Positions 27,941 to 37,206 of a stretch of 64,000 bases of DNA are shown piece after piece; the stretch's first letter is position 1, and each line of letters opens with the position of its first letter. The notes beneath the pieces were generated by a model. It did not search any database. It saw only the letters and a program-made list of their open reading frames with translations, and was not told the DNA's origin. A program made the translations under genes and the position numbers. Source of the DNA: Streptomyces sp. WM4235 (lineage in GTDB: Bacteria > Actinomycetota > Actinomycetes > Streptomycetales > Streptomycetaceae); assembly GCF_001279725.1 (NCBI RefSeq), contig NZ_LGDE01000113.1, forward strand, positions 29,756 through 93,755, given 5' to 3'.

Positions 27941-28597
27941 ATGATTGATGTACGCCGCGCCGCCGACCGGTACGAGGGCGGGGACCCGGCCGCCGGGATC
28001 ACGACCCGGCACGCCTTCTCCTTCGGGTCCTTCTACGACCCGGACAACATCCGTTTCGGCCCGGTGCTGGCCTGCAACGAGGAGACCCTGCGGCCCGGCT
28101 CCGGCTTCGAGGAGCACGCGCACAGCCACACCGAGATCGTCACCTGGGTGGTCGAGGGCGAACTCACCCACAAGGACAGCGCCGGCGGGCACAGCGGGCA
28201 GGTGCGCCCCGGCGACGTGCAGCACTTCGGCACCGGATCCGGGGCGCGGCACGTCGAGCGCAACGACGGCCCGGAGCGGCTGCGGTTCGTACAGACCTGG
28301 CTCGCCCCGCTCGTGGCGGGCGGCGAGCCCTCGTACACGCTCGTTCGGGACCTCGCCGACGGCGCCGCGTACGAGATCCCCGCGGCCGGTGCCGTACTGC
28401 GCGTGCGGCGGCCCGGCGCGGGCGAGCGGGTCGCCGTGCCGGTCGCCGAGCGGATCTACCTGCACGTCGTCCGGGGGGACCTGCGGCTCGACGGGGAGGA
28501 ACTGGGCCCCGGCGACTCGGCGCGGATCACCCGCGAGAGCGGGTTGGAGATCACCGCGGGCTCCCCGGGGGAACTGCTGATCTGGGAGCTGCCGTAG
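27941..28597 (+). CDS. Pirin-family bicupin protein
   Basis: 218 residues from the ATG at 27941; a GTG at 27932 adds three. Cupin metal ligands are visible as EEHAHSHTEIVTWV and the later His of QHFGTGSGARHVERN. This resembles YhhW-type pirins, some of which are quercetin dioxygenases and others regulators. The C-terminal cupin lacks clear metal ligands. It is divergent from fasR, about 100 bases apart. Confidence 0.85.
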   Translation: MIDVRRAADRYEGGDPAAGITTRHAFSFGSFYDPDNIRFGPVLACNEETLRPGSGFEEHAHSHTEIVTWVVEGELTHKDSAGGHSGQVRPGDVQHFGTGSGARHVERNDGPERLRFVQTWLAPLVAGGEPSYTLVRDLADGAAYEIPAAGAVLRVRRPGAGERVAVPVAERIYLHVVRGDLRLDGEELGPGDSARITRESGLEITAGSPGELLIWELP

Positions 28598-28621
28598 CGG
28601 CTGCCCCGCGGATCCGGCGGA

Positions 28622-29449
28622 TCAGGAACGCAGTTCGGCGAGGACCGCGTCCGTGAACGGGGTCCAGGCCTCCACGGCCCACGGGCCGAAGGCGCGGTCG
28701 GTCAGCGCCACGCACGCGGCGCGCGCCTCCGGGTCCACCCACAGGAAGGTGCCCGACTGGCCGAAGTGCCCGAAGGTCCGGGGCGAGGACGTGTGACCCG
28801 TCCAGTGCGGGGACTTGCCGTCGCGGATCTCCAGGCCGAGCCCCCAGTCGTTGGGGGACTGGTGCCCGTAGCCCGGCAGGACGCCCTTGAGGCCCGGGTG
28901 CACGACGGCGGTGGCCTCGGCGACGGTGCGGACGTCGAGCAGCCGGGGCGCCTGGAGCTCGGCGGCGAACCGCGTCAGGTCGGACACGGTGGACACGCCG
29001 TCCTTCGCGGGGGAGCCGTGCAGCACGCTCGACGCCATGCCCAGCGGTTCGAAGACGGCCTGGTGCAGGTACTCGGCGAAGGGGATGCCGGTGGCCTTCG
29101 CGATGTGGTCGCCTAGCACCTCGAAACCGGCGTTGGAGTACAGCCGGCGCTGCCCGGGAGCCCCCGTCACACGGTGCTCGTCGAAGGCCAGCCCGCTGGT
29201 GTGCGCGAGCAGGTGACGGACCGTGGAACCCTCCGGTCCGGCCGGTTCGTCCAGTTCGATCGCCCCCTCCTCGTACGCGACGAGGGCGGCGTACGCGGCG
29301 AGCGGCTTGGTCACCGAGGCCAGGCGGAACGGGTGGTCGACGGGGCCGTGGGAACCGGCCGTGCTCCCGTCGGCGCGGACCACGGCGGCGGCGGCCGTCG
29401 TCACCGGCCAGTTCTCGATGATCCGCAGACTCTCCAGGCTGTTCTCCAT
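28622..29449 (-). CDS. Serine hydrolase of the beta-lactamase/DD-peptidase (class C-like) fold
   Basis: 275 residues with Ser45-x-x-Lys48 in LASVTKPLAAYA, the Tyr-x-Asn motif in LYSNAGFEVLG and the third motif HFGQSGTF near the C-terminus. No signal peptide is seen, so it is cytosolic; such proteins are usually esterases rather than beta-lactamases. It is divergent from the MerR gene, whose promoter abuts its 5' end. Confidence 0.87.
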   Translation of the reverse strand: MENSLESLRIIENWPVTTAAAAVVRADGSTAGSHGPVDHPFRLASVTKPLAAYAALVAYEEGAIELDEPAGPEGSTVRHLLAHTSGLAFDEHRVTGAPGQRRLYSNAGFEVLGDHIAKATGIPFAEYLHQAVFEPLGMASSVLHGSPAKDGVSTVSDLTRFAAELQAPRLLDVRTVAEATAVVHPGLKGVLPGYGHQSPNDWGLGLEIRDGKSPHWTGHTSSPRTFGHFGQSGTFLWVDPEARAACVALTDRAFGPWAVEAWTPFTDAVLAELRS

Positions 29450-29463
29450 GCGGCCGAGCCTAC

Positions 29464-29494
29464 TTGCCTGGAGTGCGCTCCAAGGTTTTAGCGT
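29464..29494 (+). promoter_or_regulatory. MerR-type promoter with 19-bp spacer and palindrome; leaderless start
   Basis: TTGCCT (29464-29469), a 19-bp spacer and TAGCGT (29489-29494) form the stretched promoter that MerR activators remodel. An imperfect dyad centred on GGAG-TGCG-CTCC (29471-29482, extended arms CCT/AAGG) fills the spacer. ATG at 29501 lies at the expected transcription start, so the message is probably leaderless. Confidence 0.6.
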
Positions 29495-29500
29495 GGAGTC

Positions 29501-29889
29501 ATGAGCCTGACGCAGACGCGGTACACGATCAGCGAGGTCGAGGCCCGCACCGGTCTGACCCAGCACACACTGCGCTGGTACGAGCGGATCGGCCTGATGC
29601 CGCACGTGGACCGCTCCCACTCGGGACAGCGGCGGTTCACCGACAAGGACCTCGACTGGCTGGCCTTCGTGGGCAAGCTGCGCGCCACCGGGATGTCGGT
29701 GGCGGACATGGTCCGGTACGCGGAACTGGTCCGCGAGGGCGCGCACACCGTCGACCAGCGGCGCGAGCTGCTGGAGCGGACGCGCCGCGAGGTGCGGTCG
29801 CGGATCACGGAGCTGACCGACGCGCTCGCCGTACTGGACTACAAGATCGGGATGTACTCGATGGGCACGACGACGGGGAAGGCACGGCC

Positions 29890-29893
<4 letters not shown>
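29501..29893 (+). CDS. MerR-family transcriptional regulator
   Basis: 130 residues. The MerR HTH reads YTISEVEARTGLTQHTLRWYERIGLMPHV, followed by the coiled coil. There is no conserved Cys for metal binding, so a small organic ligand is likelier. It overlaps the following aldo-keto reductase gene by ATGA and probably activates its own operon from the 19-bp spacer promoter. Confidence 0.92.
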
Positions 29894-30912
<1,019 letters not shown>

Positions 30913-30940
30913 GCCGTCGTCTTCGGATCCGGCGCGGTGG

Positions 30941-30980
30941 TGGGGGAGGCCGTCCCCCGTTGGGAGGCCGTCCCCCCGCC
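30941..30980. terminator. Twin hairpins between convergent aldo-keto reductase and DUF4429 genes
   Basis: The unit GGGAGGCCGTCCCCC occurs twice with a 20-base period (about 30944 and 30961). Each can fold GGGG with CCCC around an AGGCCGT core. Position between convergent stops suggests termination. Confidence 0.4.
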
Positions 30981-30987
30981 GCCGCGC

Positions 30988-31821
30988 TCAGGCGTCGGCC
31001 GCGAAGCGGTCGCGCAGGGCCGTGTACTCGGCGTCGGTGAGCAGGCCCGCGCCGTGCAGCTCGCTCAGGTGCCGGAGCCGCTCGTCGACCTGCGGGTGCG
31101 GATCGGAACCGGCCCTTCCGCCGACGGCGGCGAGGACGGACGCGGCGAACGGCAGCGACTCGTGCACCGCCCCGTATCCGATCCCGAACACCGCGGCCGC
31201 CAGGTCGTGGTCGGGCCGCGCGTCACCGGCGGCGACGCCGTCGCGGGGCAGGAGCCGCAGATGGCCGTCCGGGCCGTCGGGGGAGCGCCACTCGACCCCG
31301 CCGATCTCGGCCAGCGGGTACCGCTGGTCGCCCGCTTTCCACTTCGTGCCGCTGGCGCCCGTGCGCGACCACTGGAAGGTGACCGCCGAACCGTCGAAGC
31401 CCACCCGTGCGTCGTACGCCTTCAGGTGGATCGGCGGTTCCGGGGCGCGGACCAGGAATCGTTCGGCCGGTGCGGCGGGTCCCAGCCGTCCCCGCAGGGC
31501 GTCGACCAGCGAAGCCGCCCGGGGTGCCCGATCGCCGGGCAGGACCAGGCGGTACGGGTCGCAGGCTTCCTTCAGCTGCCCCGCGGCGACCTCCATCAGC
31601 GGATCCGCTCCCGGGCGCGGGACGGCGCGCAGCACCGCCGTGTCCCGTTTCCCCCCGGTCACGGTCACCTCGGACAGCGCCTCCAGGGGGATGTGTCGTT
31701 CCCCCAGGGCGTGCCAGAGCCTCGGTGTGCGCAGCCCCCTCGTGAAGCGGATGATCACCGCGTCCGAGTCGAGTTCCCAGACGGCATGGTTTCCGGCCAA
31801 TACATCCCCCATGCGGCTCAT
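30988..31821 (-). CDS. DUF4429/SHOCT-domain protein
   Basis: 277 residues with two DUF4429 repeats ('GNHAVWELDSDAVIIRF', 'HLKAYDARVGFDGSAVTFQW') and a C-terminal SHOCT helix pair ('HLSELHGAGLLTDAEYTALRDRF'). The family is PH-like and common in Streptomyces, with no known reaction; SHOCT often tethers or oligomerises. The start at 31821 (MSRMGDVL) or three codons in at 31812 (MGDVL) cannot be separated; neither has a good ribosome site. Confidence 0.82.
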   Translation of the reverse strand: MSRMGDVLAGNHAVWELDSDAVIIRFTRGLRTPRLWHALGERHIPLEALSEVTVTGGKRDTAVLRAVPRPGADPLMEVAAGQLKEACDPYRLVLPGDRAPRAASLVDALRGRLGPAAPAERFLVRAPEPPIHLKAYDARVGFDGSAVTFQWSRTGASGTKWKAGDQRYPLAEIGGVEWRSPDGPDGHLRLLPRDGVAAGDARPDHDLAAAVFGIGYGAVHESLPFAASVLAAVGGRAGSDPHPQVDERLRHLSELHGAGLLTDAEYTALRDRFAADA

Positions 31822-31916
31822 CGTAGAGGGACGGGCCCCCGCGCGTCCCCTGGCCGCAGGAACGGTTTTCCCGCCCTCCATGCCCGGGAGTGCCCGTTTG
31901 CCCTCGTCAGCCCTGG

Positions 31917-33146
31917 TCAGCCGGTCTGCGGCGAAATTCCGTTGCCGCAGCCGTCGGCGCCGCTCGCGCACACGACGGAAGCGAAGGTGCCGGTTCCGAT
32001 CTTGGCGAAGTTGTCCAACGAGGCCGTGCCTGGCTCGAAGTAGCCGTTGTGGCTCCCGGCCCCGGCCGAGGACAGCCGCCGCGCGCCGAAGGCCCGGGAG
32101 ACCGGATCCGCCCCGTGGCCCACCCCGCCGACCTCCAGGTGCGGCACGTCGGCGATCCAGTCGCCGGGGTCCCGCGTCGCCCACACCCGTGCGCGGGTGT
32201 GCAGGTCGGCGGCGCTCGACGCGCGCATGCCCGGGCTGCCCGCCACCACCACGTCGGTCACCCGCGCCGGCAGGTGGTGCGCGGCGACCCCGCACACCAC
32301 CGACCCGTAGCTGTGGCAGAACAGGGCCACGCTCGCGTTCCCGGGCAGGGCCGTGGCGAGCGACTCCAGCCGGGCCGCTCCGTCCGCCGCCAGCCGGCCC
32401 GTCGCGGCGTCCACGCCCACGCCTATCGGCGCGGTGTACCCGGCCCAGGCGATGACGGCGGTCCGACCGTCGGGCGCGGCCGCGCGCTCGGCCTCGTACA
32501 GGGACTGCGCCATGCCGACGGGCGAGGTGAGCCGGCGCCGGCTGCGCTCGAAGGTGACCACGTCGGTGTCGACGCCGGGCACGATCACCGACACGCGGCG
32601 GGCCCGGTCGAGGTCGCCGAAGACCTCGGCGACGAGCCCGTCGCCGGTGGGATCGAAGGTGAGGATCTGCCGGTCGGGATCCGCGAGGGACTCGAAGCGG
32701 TGCACGCGGCGGGTGGCCTCGGCCCGGTCGGTCGGGGTCACGCCGACGTCCCGGCTGCGGGCCTCCTCGACGCGTCGCGCCTGCTCCAGGCCGCGCAGGT
32801 TGGCCCGGTAGCGGATGGTGGCCGGGACGCCGTCGAGGTTTCCGACGACGAGCGGGTAGCCGTCCGCGAGCCGGGCGCGCTGGGCGCCGTCGAGGCTGCC
32901 GAAGAAACGGGCCACCGTGCGGGCGGGCGCGTCGGCCGGCGGCAGCGGGCGGCCGTCGATGCGGGCCACGGCCCACGCCGAGAGCGCCACGGCACGCGGC
33001 GAGACGCCCGACTCGGGGCGGTGGACGGCGGTCCAGCCCGTCGTCACCATCATGACGAGGACGACCGCCAGCACGAACAGGGTGCGCAGGGCGGCGGGGC
33101 GCTCGGAGGCGCCGGCGAGGTGGTGGACGGGGCCGGGCAGGTTCAC
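31917..33146 (-). CDS. Membrane-anchored alpha/beta hydrolase (DUF1023 family)
   Basis: 409 residues. One N-terminal TM anchor ('LFVLAVVLVMMVTTGW', about 23-38) precedes a DUF1023 alpha/beta hydrolase with nucleophile Ser279 in FCHSYGSVVCG, preceded by IVPGVDTDVVTFE. The fold faces outside the membrane. Substrate unknown; relatives are widely annotated as lipase-like. The start GTG at 33146 has only a weak site; an extended upstream reading is Arg/Gly-rich and rejected. Confidence 0.8.
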   Translation of the reverse strand: MNLPGPVHHLAGASERPAALRTLFVLAVVLVMMVTTGWTAVHRPESGVSPRAVALSAWAVARIDGRPLPPADAPARTVARFFGSLDGAQRARLADGYPLVVGNLDGVPATIRYRANLRGLEQARRVEEARSRDVGVTPTDRAEATRRVHRFESLADPDRQILTFDPTGDGLVAEVFGDLDRARRVSVIVPGVDTDVVTFERSRRRLTSPVGMAQSLYEAERAAAPDGRTAVIAWAGYTAPIGVGVDAATGRLAADGAARLESLATALPGNASVALFCHSYGSVVCGVAAHHLPARVTDVVVAGSPGMRASSAADLHTRARVWATRDPGDWIADVPHLEVGGVGHGADPVSRAFGARRLSSAGAGSHNGYFEPGTASLDNFAKIGTGTFASVVCASGADGCGNGISPQTG

Positions 33147-33298
33147 TGGAGCCAGCCTAGGAGACCGTTCGAGCCAGTGGCGCGCCAGGTGACGGGCGTC
33201 ACCGCCGACCGTGTCACACCCGCGTGATCCATCCCGCGCGCCGGCGCGTCGTACGCCGCCCGCCGGCTCGCCCCGCACCTCGCCGTGTACACGGCCTC

Positions 33299-33961
33299 CT
33301 ACGCGGGCCGCCGCCAGTGCGCGGCCAGCGCCGGACCGATCTGGTCGAGGTACGCCTCGGTCATCCGCCGGATCGCGGCCACGCTGGCGTCCTGGCCCTG
33401 CCCCCACAGGCGGCCGGTGACCCGCATCACACCGGAGAACGCGGCGACGACCACCCGGGGGCGCGGGTCGACGTCCAGGTCCAGGCCCTCGCGGGCGGCG
33501 ATCAGCCGGGAGATCTCCTCCTCCAGCTCCGTGGAGCGCCGCAGGTGGACGGCGAGCAGGGCCGGAGTGGACTCGATGAGCTGGTAGCCGCGCATGTACA
33601 GGTCGACCGGGACCACCTCGGAGATGGCCTCCTCGACGGTGTCCCAGCCGGCGAGCACCGCGTTGCGCATGGCCTCCATCGGACCCTCGAAGGCCGGACG
33701 GGACCGGAGTTCGGCGAGGAAGTGGGACTCGACGATGTCCTGGACGGTGAAGGCGACCTCCTCCTTGTTCGCGAAGTAGCGGAAGAAGGTGCGCTGGGAG
33801 ACGTCCACCGCGTCGGTGATCTCGTCGACGGTCGTCTGCTCGTAGCCCTGCGCGATGAAGAGCAGGAGGGCGGCGCGCAGCAGCGCGTCGCGGGTGCGCC
33901 GCTTCTTGCGTTCGCGCAGTCCGGCCGCCGGGGAATCCGGGGCGGGCCGCAGGTCGGTCAT
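33299..33961 (-). CDS. TetR-family repressor of the divergent MFS efflux gene
   Basis: 220 residues. TetR HTH: 'ALLLFIAQGYEQTTVDEITDAVDVSQRTFFRYFANKEEV', then a C-terminal MftR-like ligand domain. GTG and ATG occur back to back (33964 and 33961); AAAGGG upstream fits the ATG. The divergent MFS drug transporter and the dyads between them point to a ligand-inducible repressor/efflux pair. Confidence 0.9.
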   Translation of the reverse strand: MTDLRPAPDSPAAGLRERKKRRTRDALLRAALLLFIAQGYEQTTVDEITDAVDVSQRTFFRYFANKEEVAFTVQDIVESHFLAELRSRPAFEGPMEAMRNAVLAGWDTVEEAISEVVPVDLYMRGYQLIESTPALLAVHLRRSTELEEEISRLIAAREGLDLDVDPRPRVVVAAFSGVMRVTGRLWGQGQDASVAAIRRMTEAYLDQIGPALAAHWRRPA

Positions 33962-33994
33962 CACCGTGGGTTCCCTTTCTGACGCTCAGTGAGC

Positions 33995-34067
33995 GGTCAG
34001 GGTACCTGTGACCGACCTGACAGTTGCTGTCTCGTTAAGCCGTTTGTGAAGTGTCAGTCGCTGTCAC
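33995..34067. promoter_or_regulatory. TetR operator candidates between tetR and MFS genes
   Basis: Three dyads: GGTCA-N9-TGACC (33995-34013), GACAG-TTG-CTGTC (34019-34031, perfect) and GTGTCAG-TCG-CTGTCAC (34051-34067, 6 of 7 pairs). The last two share the core CAGT(T/C)GCTGTC and lie 34 bases apart. The third fills the spacer of the MFS promoter. Confidence 0.6.
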
Positions 34068-34073
34068 TAGCCT
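34044..34073 (+). promoter_or_regulatory. Promoter of the MFS efflux gene, leaderless
   Basis: TTGTGA (34044-34049), 18-bp spacer, TAGCCT (34068-34073); the ATG at 34080 lies at the expected transcription start. The spacer is occupied by a TetR-type dyad. Confidence 0.55.
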
Positions 34074-34079
34074 GTTCGC

Positions 34080-35687
34080 ATGACTAGTCAGATCACCGTC
34101 AAGGACCGGGGACCCGCCGGTGGACAAGGCCCGGCATCGGCCCGCACCGGACTGCGCGGTCACCCCTGGTTGACCCTCTTCGCCGTGGCGATCGGCGTCA
34201 TGATGGTCACCCTCGACGGCACGATCGTCGCCGTCGCCAACCCCGCGATCCAGAAGGACCTCGGCGCCTCGCTCGCCGACGTGCAGTGGATCACCAACGG
34301 CTACCTGCTCGCCCTCGCGGTCTCCCTGATCACCGCCGGCAAGCTCGGCGACCGCTTCGGACACCGGCAGACCTTCCTCATCGGCATCGCCGGCTTCGCG
34401 GTCTCCTCGGCCGCCATCGGCCTGTCCACCGGCGTGGAACTCGTCATCGGCTTCCGCGTGGCCCAAGGCCTCTTCGGCGCCCTGCTGATGCCCGCCGCGC
34501 TCGGCCTGCTGCGCGCCACCTTCCCCGCCGAGAAGCTCAACATGGCCATCGGCATCTGGGGCATGGTCATCGGCGCCTCGACCGCCGCCGGCCCCATCGT
34601 CGGCGGCCTGCTCGTCGAGCACGTCAACTGGCAGTCCGTCTTCTTCATCAACGTGCCCGTCGGCATCATCGCGCTCGCCTTCGGCCTGTTCATCCTGCTC
34701 GACCACCGGGCCGAGAACGCCCCGCGCTCCTTCGACGTCCCGGGCATCCTGCTCCTGTCCGGCGCGATGTTCTCGTTGATCTGGGCCCTCATCAAGGCCG
34801 CCGAATGGGGCTGGGGGGACTGGAAGACCCTGTTCTTCCTCGCCGCGTCCGTGATCCTGTTCGTGCTGTTCGCCGTCTGGGAGACCAAGGTCTCCGAGCC
34901 GCTGATCCCGCTCGGCATGTTCCGCTCCGTGCCCCTGTCCGCCGGCACCGTCCTCATGGTGCTGATGGCCTTCGCCTTCATGGGGGGCCTGTTCTTCGTC
35001 ACCTTCTACCTGCAGAACGTGCACGGCATGAGCCCGGTCGACAGCGGCCTGCACCTGCTGCCGCTCACCGGCATGATGATCATCGGATCGCCGCTGGCCG
35101 GCGCCGCCATCACCAAGGTCGGCCCGCGCGTCCCGCTCGTGGCCGGCATGGTCGCCACCGCCGTCGCCTGCTTCGGGATGGCCCGGCTCACCCCGGACAC
35201 CGCCACCCTCACCATGTCGATCTGGTTCGCCCTCCTCGGCCTCGGCCTCGCACCCGTCATGGTCGGCGCCACCGAAGTCATCGTCGGCAACGCCCCGCTG
35301 GAACTGTCCGGCGTCGCCGGCGGGCTCCAGCAGGCCGCCATGCAGGTCGGCGGCAGCCTCGGCACCGCCGTGCTCGGCGCGGTCATGGCGGGCACCGTCA
35401 GTGACTCGTTCGGGGACAACTGGATCAAGGCGCAGCTCCCGCCGCTCACCCCCGAACAGCTCGACCTCGCCGAGAAGGGCGTCCAGGTCGGCATCGCGCC
35501 CGTCCCCGAGGGCGTCCCCGCCGAGGTGGCCCAGGCGATCACCACGGTCGCCCACGACACGTTCGTGTCCGGCATGAGCACCGCCTTCACCGTCGCCGGC
35601 GTCGTCGCGGTCCTCGCCGCGGTCGTGGCCTGCTTCACCAAGCGCGGCGACAACGCCGCCGAGGGGGCGGGCGCGGCCCACATCTGA
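34080..35687 (+). CDS. MFS multidrug transporter, DHA2 (EmrB/QacA) family
   Basis: 535 residues with about 14 TM helices. Motif A is seen in GKLGDRFGHRQTFLIGI and motif C-type glycine/proline pattern in 'GASTAAGPIVGGLLVEHVNW'; D1-type 'LDGTIVAVANPAIQ' is in helix 1. DHA2 proteins export drugs or antibiotics by proton antiport. It is expressed from a leaderless promoter under the divergent TetR repressor and followed by a strong terminator. Confidence 0.94.
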   Translation: MTSQITVKDRGPAGGQGPASARTGLRGHPWLTLFAVAIGVMMVTLDGTIVAVANPAIQKDLGASLADVQWITNGYLLALAVSLITAGKLGDRFGHRQTFLIGIAGFAVSSAAIGLSTGVELVIGFRVAQGLFGALLMPAALGLLRATFPAEKLNMAIGIWGMVIGASTAAGPIVGGLLVEHVNWQSVFFINVPVGIIALAFGLFILLDHRAENAPRSFDVPGILLLSGAMFSLIWALIKAAEWGWGDWKTLFFLAASVILFVLFAVWETKVSEPLIPLGMFRSVPLSAGTVLMVLMAFAFMGGLFFVTFYLQNVHGMSPVDSGLHLLPLTGMMIIGSPLAGAAITKVGPRVPLVAGMVATAVACFGMARLTPDTATLTMSIWFALLGLGLAPVMVGATEVIVGNAPLELSGVAGGLQQAAMQVGGSLGTAVLGAVMAGTVSDSFGDNWIKAQLPPLTPEQLDLAEKGVQVGIAPVPEGVPAEVAQAITTVAHDTFVSGMSTAFTVAGVVAVLAAVVACFTKRGDNAAEGAGAAHI

Positions 35688-35728
35688 GCCGGCCCGAAAC
35701 CCCCGCGACGGCGTCAACCCCGTACGCC

Positions 35729-35764
35729 CGACAGCCCCGCCGGACGGTTCCGGCGGGGCTGTCG
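35729..35764 (+). terminator. Terminator after MFS gene
   Basis: A perfect 16-bp stem (35729-35744 with 35749-35764) around a CGGT loop, about 40 bases after the stop. Confidence 0.85.
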
Positions 35765-35883
35765 CCAATCCGGGTGGACCCGCCCGCGTCCCCTTCCGCC
35801 CGACGGTCGTCGCAGGTCAGCGTGGTGCCATCGGAAACCCGGAAACGGTCCGGGACCCCGTGTCCACAAGGAGTTGACCCGTC

Positions 35884-36279
35884 ATGCGTACGAGTTTCCC
35901 CACCCGCCCCAGCACCTTCCTGGCCGCCGCCGTCCTCGCCGCCACCGCCCTGATCCCCGGCACGGCCACCGGAGCGCACGCCGCCGGGCCACCGCCCCTC
36001 CCGGCCTGCGCCCCCGGTCAGCTGTGCCTGTGGGCGAAGCCGGACTTCAAGGGCGCCAAGCAGACCCACGAGCTGAGCACCGTCAGCATCAACAGCTGCA
36101 CCGCCCTGCCCCCCGGGACCAGCGCCCAGTCGCTCGCCAACCGGGTCGGCCGTCCGGTGACCACGTACCAGTCGGCCGAATGCGCGGAGACGGGGGAGTT
36201 CCAGACCTACCCGGGTGACGGGGTCTGGCTGCCCTCCTCGCCCTACCAGGTCAGGGCCTTCAAGGTGTGGGAGCGGTAG
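35884..36279 (+). CDS. Secreted peptidase-inhibitor-like protein (family I36)
   Basis: 131 residues. A Sec signal peptide (core ~'FLAAAVLAATALIPG', cleavage after AHA near 33) is followed by a small Cys-rich beta/gamma-crystallin-like domain beginning CAPGQLCLWAKPDFKGAK, the I36 pattern of Streptomyces metalloprotease inhibitor relatives. The four mature cysteines could make two disulfides. AAGGAG lies upstream of the ATG. The inhibitory role is family knowledge, not proven here. Confidence 0.82.
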   Translation: MRTSFPTRPSTFLAAAVLAATALIPGTATGAHAAGPPPLPACAPGQLCLWAKPDFKGAKQTHELSTVSINSCTALPPGTSAQSLANRVGRPVTTYQSAECAETGEFQTYPGDGVWLPSSPYQVRAFKVWER

Positions 36280-37102
36280 CCCCGAGCGGTGCCGGGGACC
36301 CCGGCCGACCGGCCGCGGCGGCGGCCACGGGCCCGGCGGCCCCGTGGTCCCCGAGGTCCCCGAGCGGGCCGGCCCCCGCGCCGCCACCGAGCCGGGCGAC
36401 CTCGGCGCGCAGGGCCCGGACCTCGGCGGTCAGCTCGGTGATCGCCGCGGTCTGGGCCCGCTCCACCTGGTCGTCGCGCTCGAAGCGGGAGATGAACCAG
36501 GCGGCGATGTTCGCCGTCACCACACCGAGCAGGGCGATCCCGGACAGCATCAGCCCGACCGCCAGCAGCCGGCCAAGCCCGGTCGTCGGGGAGTGGTCCC
36601 CGTACCCGACCGTCGTCATGGTGGTCACCGACCACCACAGGGCGTCCCCGAGGTTCTTGATGTTGCCGTCGGGGGCGTCCCGCTCCACGCTCAGCACCGC
36701 GAGCGAGCCGAACATCAGCAGCCCGACCACCGAGCCCGCCACGTACGTCGTCAACCGGATCTGCGGCGCCATCCGGGCCCGCCGCCCGACCAGCATCAGC
36801 GTCGACACCAGCCGCAGCAGCCGCAACGGCTGGATCATCGGCAGCAGCACCGCCGCCAGGTCCAGCCAGTGGGTTCGCACGAAGGCCCCGCGGGCCGGCG
36901 ACAGGAACAACCGCACCAGGTAGTCGGCGGCGAAGGCCCCCCACACCACCCACTCCGCATGGGTGCAGGCCCGGTGCACGACCGGGCCCGCGTCGGGCGC
37001 GACGATCGGCACGGCATAGGCGACGGCGAACGTCAGGGCGAGCACGAGCAGCGGAGTCTGCGTCCGCCGCTCCCACCGCGACTGCCGGGAGGCTTCCTTC
37101 AT
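36260..37102 (-). CDS. Voltage-gated-type potassium channel
   Basis: 280 residues. About six TM helices with an Arg-bearing S4-like segment ('PLRLLRLVSTLMLVGRRARM'), a pore loop with the K+ selectivity filter TTVGYGD, and a cytosolic coiled coil with heptad 'AITELTAEVRALRAEVARL'. It conducts K+ across the plasma membrane. The 3' end overlaps the convergent inhibitor gene by 20 bases. Start at 37102 (MKEAS) or 37111 (MLGMKEAS) is unresolved. Confidence 0.87.
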   Translation of the reverse strand: MKEASRQSRWERRTQTPLLVLALTFAVAYAVPIVAPDAGPVVHRACTHAEWVVWGAFAADYLVRLFLSPARGAFVRTHWLDLAAVLLPMIQPLRLLRLVSTLMLVGRRARMAPQIRLTTYVAGSVVGLLMFGSLAVLSVERDAPDGNIKNLGDALWWSVTTMTTVGYGDHSPTTGLGRLLAVGLMLSGIALLGVVTANIAAWFISRFERDDQVERAQTAAITELTAEVRALRAEVARLGGGAGAGPLGDLGDHGAAGPVAAAAAGRPGSPAPLGATAPTP

Positions 37103-37146
37103 GCCCAGCATCGTAAGGACTGCGTAAACCCCGTGAGAACGCAGAA

Positions 37147-37184
37147 GGGAGCGGGGCCGGGGCATCCGCCCCGACCCCGCTCCC
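37147..37184 (-). terminator. Terminator of aceE
   Basis: GGGAGCGGGG (37147-37156) pairs with CCCCGCTCCC (37175-37184), with an inner CGGGGC/GCCCCG extension, 23 bases beyond the aceE stop. Confidence 0.75.
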
Positions 37185-37206
37185 GACGATCAGCCCGTCA
37201 CGGGCG

